From Oscheius sp. JU75 (taxonomy: Eukaryota > Nematoda > Chromadorea > Rhabditida > Rhabditidae), in NCBI GenBank assembly GCA_037178855.1, contig JASJZC010000007.1, positions 9,858,001 through 9,922,000 on the forward strand: 64,000 bases of DNA, given 5' to 3'. Numbering within the stretch: the first letter of the stretch is position 1; every line of letters begins with the position of its first letter. The notes beneath the pieces were generated by a model, which did not search any database, had not been told where the DNA came from, and saw nothing but the letters and a program-made list of their open reading frames with translations. A program made the translations under genes and the position numbers. Positions 58,065-64,000 of this stretch are shown piece by piece.

Positions 58065-58268
58065 ATGAGTCAACGATCAAACAAACATTTCTCATGGGAT
58101 ACAAGCCAAAGCTGTCGATTTGCGCTTTCCCAAACATTGGAGATTCTCAAGAAGGTAATCCAGCATACATCGAATGCTAATCATTTTCGGTTACAAGCAA
58201 AATCTTTCATCAAATCAATGAGAGCTTGTACAAAGACGCTGATTGAGGAGAATCGACACGTTCGTTAA
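58065..58268 (+). CDS. hypothetical 67-residue protein
   Basis: An intact ATG-to-TAA frame (MSQRSNKHFSWDTSQSCRFA; tail RACTKTLIEENRHVR) that looks helical and basic. An internal AAG|GTAATCCAG and a later ACAAG could be splice sites, in which case the product changes. A related sequence (GACATTCTCAAGTAGGTAAT) lies about 210 bp upstream at 57927, hinting at a local duplication. It sits between convergent SLC7 and SLC22 genes. No family recognised. Confidence 0.3.
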   Translation: MSQRSNKHFSWDTSQSCRFALSQTLEILKKVIQHTSNANHFRLQAKSFIKSMRACTKTLIEENRHVR

Positions 58269-58558
58269 GGTATATTTGTATTCTGTGAAGTTTCGTATAT
58301 TGTCTCCTGATCAGCAATATCCTACTTTACAAACAAATCTGCTTCTTAAGCTTGCTTACACACAAACGAATACTTTATTATAAACCCCTATATACACTCT
58401 CTCTCATTTTATAGCCTACTATAGTCTTCTGAATCTGATGATTGCACTGTAGAAGAACGAGTCCTCCGTGCCAGTTCCTCCTCTTCGGAATCTGGAGCGT
58501 AAGCGCCATTGTGGTAGGTGTCTCTGAACAAAAATTTTCATCTGGTTCGTTGCCAGAC

Positions 58559-61500
58559 CTACAGCTCTATATCTTCCATTGCTTCTGGGTCGTGAGCGTG
58601 AATCTGAGCAGCCTGAGTCGGTTGCGTTGCCGTAGCAAGGACAGGAACGATCTCTGCTGTTGGGCCATTCAAGATAGGCGATTCATTTTCTTCTTCCTCC
58701 TCGCCTTCACCCTGAAACAACAACAAAGTTACCAAAGTAGGCAGGTTCTGGGCGTAACTTTGAATCAAGCGACTGTGTGTCTAGAGATAAAATATTGACA
58801 GATTTAACAATAGTCTACGATCGAGAATTATTGAGCACTGGCAAAGCAGGGGAGTGTTTGACAGAAACAGAATAGAAACACAAATGGAAATTTTGACAGT
58901 GGTTCGATAGAGCTGGTTACAGCTTGACAAAGGCTGTACACAAAAAAACCGCGTGACAGTATAATCACAACGACAGAAATACGGAAAGAAGTATACCTTA
59001 AACTCCCACGGATTATGCTTTACTGGTTTTCCCTTCCTCACAGCAGCTTCAGCTGCTTCCATATCAGCCTTAAGTTGCTTTCTAATTTCAACTTGAGCCA
59101 CCTTGTGACCTGCAGCCAATCTAAAACAAGTAACGTATTGCCACAATGGTCTTCCCCACCTGATAAGGGCTCTCGGCAACTCGTTCTCAAGACGCCCATA
59201 GTTGGCCTCAACCATCTGGTCCATCAGAGCCTTTCCTTTAGTTTCAGGCTGGAGGAAGAATCCGAGTACGAGAGTAATGATCAACATTGCTTCTGGAACA
59301 ATAAATGCTCCAGCTGGGAAACCAGAGTCCAAGAGAGGACGAAGAAGGAAGATTCCGATGATCGTACCGATGTGTCTGAGATGGACTGTATATGATCGAG
59401 GAGATAGGTCTCACTTGACCGAGTGAAGACATCCAAAAGCAACACAACGGATGACTGTTGGGTAGCGTTGAGTTGTGATTTGGACGATGTTAATCCAGAA
59501 GACGCAGTCATTGATCATGGTTGTGATGATGACCAAGATTGTGACGGCTGAAATTCATTTTGTCAAGCGCGGACGTATGTTGTCTGCTGCTCTTCTACAA
59601 ATCGATTCACACCCGTACCGTCTCTCTAACCTCTTGAAATCTAAGAGATACTCTTCTGGACTACTATGAAAACCAGAGGCATTCTCTTCCGTACTGTCGC
59701 AGCAAGGACAAGATTTACCATGAGAAGTTGCACCCATACAGAGTAGGTAACCGAATAACTTATTGCCCTGTTCTGTGTCGATCAATGTAGGAAAAGAATA
59801 CATAATAGGATTTACTCGTGTCATCAAGGTCAACTCATTTGTTCATTTTGACATCAGAGCTTCATAAACGAACTTACCCTGAGATCCGATACCATTTCCG
59901 AGGCAAACCAGCAGGATGCAGATTCCAAGGAGGATGATTTCGAGGGTGACGGAGCCAATAAACTGAACTTTTCTGCCAAAGGCTGGAACAGCAAGATCCA
60001 AGATAACAATGATGATCGGTGTGAAGAGACGGAAGACTCCGTCCAGGAAAGTGAACATGATGGCATTATCTAGAATTTTTTGGTATCCTCTTTAATGCTA
60101 AGGTACCATGCATTCCACTGACAGTGTAGAGATAAGTGTTGGAGACCAAGGCATAGGTTAGCATGGAGACAATCTGCATGACGGATTGCTTGGCTAGGCG
60201 GGAAGAACTTTAAAGATGAATAGCTAACAAGAACCCTAACCTGAAAAGATGGTAAAAGTTGTAGAATCTCTTCTTGTCATCCTTGTGGATCGACGAAATG
60301 TCATGAGTAGCGAATCTTGTCTTTGTATCGTTCCAACGCTCATGAGCTATGTCATTCAAGACATTACAAGCCTTTTCGAGCTGTCCATCAGCAATTAACC
60401 ATCTCGGAGACTCCAAGAACAACATGAATGCAATGGTCAGCGGCGAAGAGACCAGGTTGAGAAAGACGAAATAATTTTGCCAGTCCTGTTCATGTGATTC
60501 CTTTAGAAATGAAAAAGACTACCTTTGTCAAAAAGGCAATTAAAGCAATGGTCATGTAGGCTATTGGCCACTGGAAAGCTGAAGCCATAACTACTCGGAA
60601 CTTGTTGTTCGTGTACTCCATCATCATGGTCAAGGTAGTTACCTAAACCATCAGTTTGTTTGGAAATAGTCAGTTTCTGTTGGTTTGAAGAGATTGACAA
60701 AAGAGCATTTATATGGTGTATTTCCGGACCAGATTTTCGGACCCAAGCCCGGCCCGCACACATGCTTTTCTATTCCTAGTTTGAAGAATCGGGCTGATTC
60801 AGGGAATATTGACAGTTCTGGGAAAAGGTCTAGTATCCTTCTTTCTTACCGATTATCAAGAGAGGCTTGACAAAGTGATAGAACGATGTATGCAATTAAA
60901 ATGTAACAAATGTCAGTTAGAAGTTAGCAAGTACAGGGTGAATATTGAGTCGAAAAGCAATCTCCCTACCTCAATGATACCATAAAGGAAACAGTTGACA
61001 GCTTGAATGGTAGCAAAAGCAATCCAGTCCTGTGAAGCCGTGCACATGATAGAAGTGATGATAATGAGGAGCTGGGCACCGAAGAACATGTGCTTTCTTC
61101 CAAAAAAGTCGCCCAAATGACCACCAACAACTGAGCCGACAAGCTGAAAATGTCACAATGACAATTTTGAAAAAAACGTACAGATCCGATAGCCATGAGA
61201 AGTTGAATCCATTTAACTTTGTCCTTCTGGTCACACACTAACTTGAAGTCAGCTACCACAGATCTGAACTCGACAGAGCCTTTCTAAACATCTATATACA
61301 GAAAACTGAAAAAAGCATACAATTGGTGAGAAGTTGGCACAAATTGTCTTGAGATAGTTACACTTATAGCCAGTTTCATCATCTGTAGGAGCTTCGACTG
61401 GAAGGGGTGGTTATTAAAGACGGAAACAAGTAAACCTCGTTGAAACGTTCCATCGGGTCGTGTACAGTTCCAGTCAGGTTCCAATTGTCCCAATACATCC

Positions 61501-62123
61501 ATAAATGTGGTGTTGCCTAAAATGTGCAATTGTACCTCCGTAGCTGACTAATTATACATTAGTGAAGCATTGACCTCTCCTGTTTTGAACAAAAAAGTGT
61601 CTATTCTTCACAGCAGCTTGAGTTCTTTTTTAACTTCCAACATTTTCAGTGGTTCGTGTTACTTTCTGCCATTACTGCTATACGACTTGCCAAAACATCG
61701 TGACCATATTTCGGTAAGCAACATTATCTGACTATCAACCAAAATACTGTTCAATCACAGACTACTATCACGTTAGTTTTTCACCTCTGTTGCTGAAGTT
61801 CATCGCAATGCGACATATCTACGCACTTCCAGCTATCTGGTTTTTGATAGCAGGACGCGGACTCCTGTTGGCTCCCCGTCGTAAATCATTTCAATAGAAA
61901 AGAGGGGAACATCCGTCTTCAAGTAAAAAAAAACCAACCTGCCCATTCGATTGAAGCATATAAAATTACGATAAAAGCAAATATTTGATATGGACCGAAG
62001 GGGTTGATTTTCTAAGACAGTGGTACAAAATTTTTTTTGAACACGTTTACCTGCAAGACTTCCTCGAAGTGTGAATAGAAGACGACATTGTTCTTTCTAT
62101 CCTTTCGACGATATGCCGGTCTC
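58559..62123 (-). CDS. SLC22-type organic ion transporter (major facilitator; 5' end incomplete)
   Basis: Thirteen or so short exons give over 500 residues. Order: FEEVLQKINPFGPYQIFAFI (TM1); a large extracellular loop with DWNCTRPDGTFQ and CNYLKTICANF; FKLVCDQKDKVKWIQLLMAI; the MFS motif HLGDFFGRKHMFFGAQLLII; SAFQWPIAYMTIALIAFLTK; ESPRWLIADGQLEKACNVLN, the SLC22 signature after TM6; then TMs up to GFPAGAFIVPEAMLIITLVL and QPETKGKALMDQM. The C-terminal tail is acidic and Pro/Ala-rich and ends EDIEL. SLC22 proteins move organic cations, anions or carnitine across the plasma membrane; the substrate cannot be told here. The first visible exon (62123 inward, RRPAYRRKDRKNN) starts in phase 2 and lacks a Met, so the start exon lies further right and was not found. 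Confidence 0.9.
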
Positions 62124-63129
62124 CTGAAACTTTGTTTATTACAATCTCTACAACTTTTTGTGTCTCAAAACACCACCAAAGTTTGAATTTTTATCATTTA
62201 AAGTAGTGCCGGTAGCGGCCGGAGGCGAGACCACTAATCTTTTGCCACGACCAAGACTCGACTAGCTGGCACATGGCCTAGAGAACTTTTTAAGGCTGTT
62301 CGAAAATCTATTCAGTATATACGCTATGCTCAAAATGGTGCAAAATTGCTTGAGATCCATGAAAAACGATCTAACTGTTGGGAAATTTCAGATCGCAGTC
62401 GAAGATTAAGAAATCAAATGCTACTTTCTAGCATTTTCCACATACAAGCGTTGTTTTGCTACTCGAAATGATTACAAAACTGTTTTTCTGCTTATTTTAA
62501 TATTAGTAAACAAAATGTACCATATTCTGGTATCCCAAAGTATGTTGAAATGAAGAAGTATAAGGTTAAGCAAGAATCCGAAAAACCCAAGGGTGGAAAA
62601 ATACTAAAGCGCTTGTAAAAGATGGTATGTAAAGATTTAAAGAATCTATGAAACTAAAAAATAAAACTAGTTTTTTGTCCAAGTTGACCCCTCTTCAGTG
62701 TATGTTTGTCCTACAATCAGTAGCCTAGTAATTGGTCTTCCCGATAAGCGGGAATAATGTCAAATTAACGACTTGCCAATCGTCGGAGTGGCTGTCGGAC
62801 ATGGCAGCAGCAGCGGCAGCACTGTGCTTATCAGACAAAATAGCCCTGCAGTCAGCCGTGTAAGACGATTGCGCCCCCCCCCCTTCTCTAGCTCAGCCCG
62901 ATAGCTACCAGCCTGAGCCATTCTGTCATTGTTGCTGTTATGAAGACCGCAAACAACCCTCTTCAAGAAAAATGATGCTAACAAATAACACTTGTCGGCT
63001 TTCTGGAGAGCAACGACTTCGAACTTAACAGCTGTCATAGTCTGTTGATGTCTACCGAGTTATTTCAGTCTTCTGAAATGTTCTCGATCCCCTCCCCCCT
63101 TTGCAAAATATCGAAAGTCAGTTGTCGCA
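62124..63129. other. region upstream of the SLC22 gene
   Basis: Should contain the missing SLC22 first exon and promoter. I searched the minus strand for an ATG exon ending in the needed phase and found no convincing donor. A minus-strand open frame at 62.76-63.04 kb has a hydrophobic end (LTAGLFCLISTVLPLLLPCP) but includes a run of ten C and no family match. Confidence 0.3.
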
Positions 63130-63132
63130 AGA

Positions 63133-63938
63133 TCATCTCCATTCGTGTGTACAGCAGCCTGACGACTGTTGAGATCTATTGTGAATGACGCGATTTTGAT
63201 CGAAAAACGTGATGAGGAATTCCAGTGTCACATTGGACTCATAAAGTGAAGGATAGGTGATGTCTGATTGTAGAGGCGGAAAAAAATTCAATTGACTCAG
63301 AAAGGGAGACCTGAGGAGTATTAAAAAAGATAAGAGGGAAGAAAATAACTTTGACTGCCTTGACTGCAAAAAGTGTTTTAGTTGTGTCTAGAGTAAGATT
63401 TTCAGACTAAGTTTCTAAAAAGTAAGGCAAAATCGAACCGCACCCTTTTTGAAATATCTCAAAATTGTTCCGAGACAACAAAGAAATGTCAGTGCCGAAA
63501 TTAAGGGATCAGCTTTGAAGTTCTTCAAAACGGAGATTTCAATGTCGGCGACTGACGACCTCAATACCTCATAGTTCATTTTTTATTTAAATAAAAGATA
63601 AGTGGTAGATGTCATTAATTGGCTGAGAAAAATAGGATCGAGATACAAGTGAGACAGTTTGAGCGTTTTGGTAGCAAAAACATCAATAAGGATCTGTCAA
63701 TAAAGTCCAAGAACAGCAAGCTATGAAGAACTCTGTTGTCTATAATGCTGTAATATTCTTTTGGTGCAAATTTTGCTGGGGAAATCGTTGTATTTAGTGA
63801 CGATAGCCTTACAACAAGATCAGTTGCTTCCTTGGTGGAAATACTGTCAGTATTCCTGAACCAGAATTCGAATAACCTTAAGAGGAAGTTATGAACAAGT
63901 TGCGGGTTCTTGGAGTTTGGAAAGGCATCTTGTAGTTT
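63133..63938 (-). CDS. coding-like exons of an unrecognised gene running off the right edge
   Basis: Three minus-strand stretches look like real protein. At about 63938-63620 an ATG-less frame is open for about 105 codons behind an ACAAG acceptor (DAFPNSKNPQLVHNFLLRLF; EATDLVVRLSSLNTTISPAK; YYSIIDNRVLHSLLFLDFID). At about 63580-63415 is a frame with MNYEVLRSSVADIEISVLKN. At about 63347-63133, behind an acceptor CTCCTCAG, is FFPPLQSDITYPSLYESNVT then TLEFLITFFDQNRV to a TGA. I could not join them all in phase, and the 5' end is outside the window. No family recognised; the leucine-rich, non-repetitive style would suit another F-box-like protein, but that is a guess. Confidence 0.35.
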
Positions 63939-64000
63939 GATTCAAAAAACCCAAAAGTGAGATAAGAACCGAATACGGTAGCATGTACAGGTACAAGAAA

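Overview
The window looks like nuclear DNA from a nematode. The evidence is short introns (many 36-60 nt) with TTTCAG-like acceptors, splice acceptors lying directly before start codons as in spliced-leader trans-splicing, closely packed protein genes, and genes of nematode type (a TTLL-15-like protein, an ASP-type pepsin, heteromeric amino-acid transporter light chains, an F-box protein). I cannot name the species. Exon boundaries were placed by hand from frame, phase and family similarity. CDS features give the whole span from start to stop, introns included.

Layout, left to right. 0-0.9 kb: weak exon candidates for small membrane proteins. 1.9-6.9 kb (+): a WDR20-like WD40 protein. 7.1-10.0 kb (-): a TTLL-15-like tubulin-ligase-family protein, convergent with WDR20. 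11.5-24.5 kb (-): a Smaug/SAMD4-like RNA-binding protein whose last eight coding exons lie in 11.5-15.9 kb and whose likely first exon lies 8.6 kb upstream. A small predicted secreted-peptide gene (+, 22 kb) is nested in that intron. 24.5-33.6 kb: mostly gene-free, with a tRNA-Lys(CTT) that appears to carry a 10-nt intron, a MITE beside it, and a degenerate TGTCA repeat field. 33.6-34.3 kb (+): a PPP1R14/CPI-17-like phosphatase inhibitor. 38.0-40.7 kb (+): a TMEM55/PIP4P-like two-TM zinc-ribbon protein. 41.9-43.8 kb: a foldback element and a dead Tc1-like transposon. 44.0-45.3 kb (-): a secreted pepsin-type aspartic protease. 48.9-51.2 kb (+): an F-box protein. 52.5-57.3 kb (+): two tandem SLC7 light chains arranged like an operon. 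58.6-62.1 kb (-): an SLC22-type transporter. 63.1-63.9 kb (-): coding-like exons of an unrecognised gene running off the right edge.

The genes do not form one pathway. Shared themes are post-transcriptional or post-translational control (Smaug homologue, WDR20 homologue, phosphatase inhibitor, F-box protein) and nutrient or solute handling (aspartic protease, two SLC7 light chains, SLC22 transporter).

I found no clearly new multi-gene system. The most interesting points are the intron-bearing tRNA-Lys, the nested secreted-peptide gene, the operon-like SLC7 pair with a GC-AG intron in only one copy, and the repeat families.
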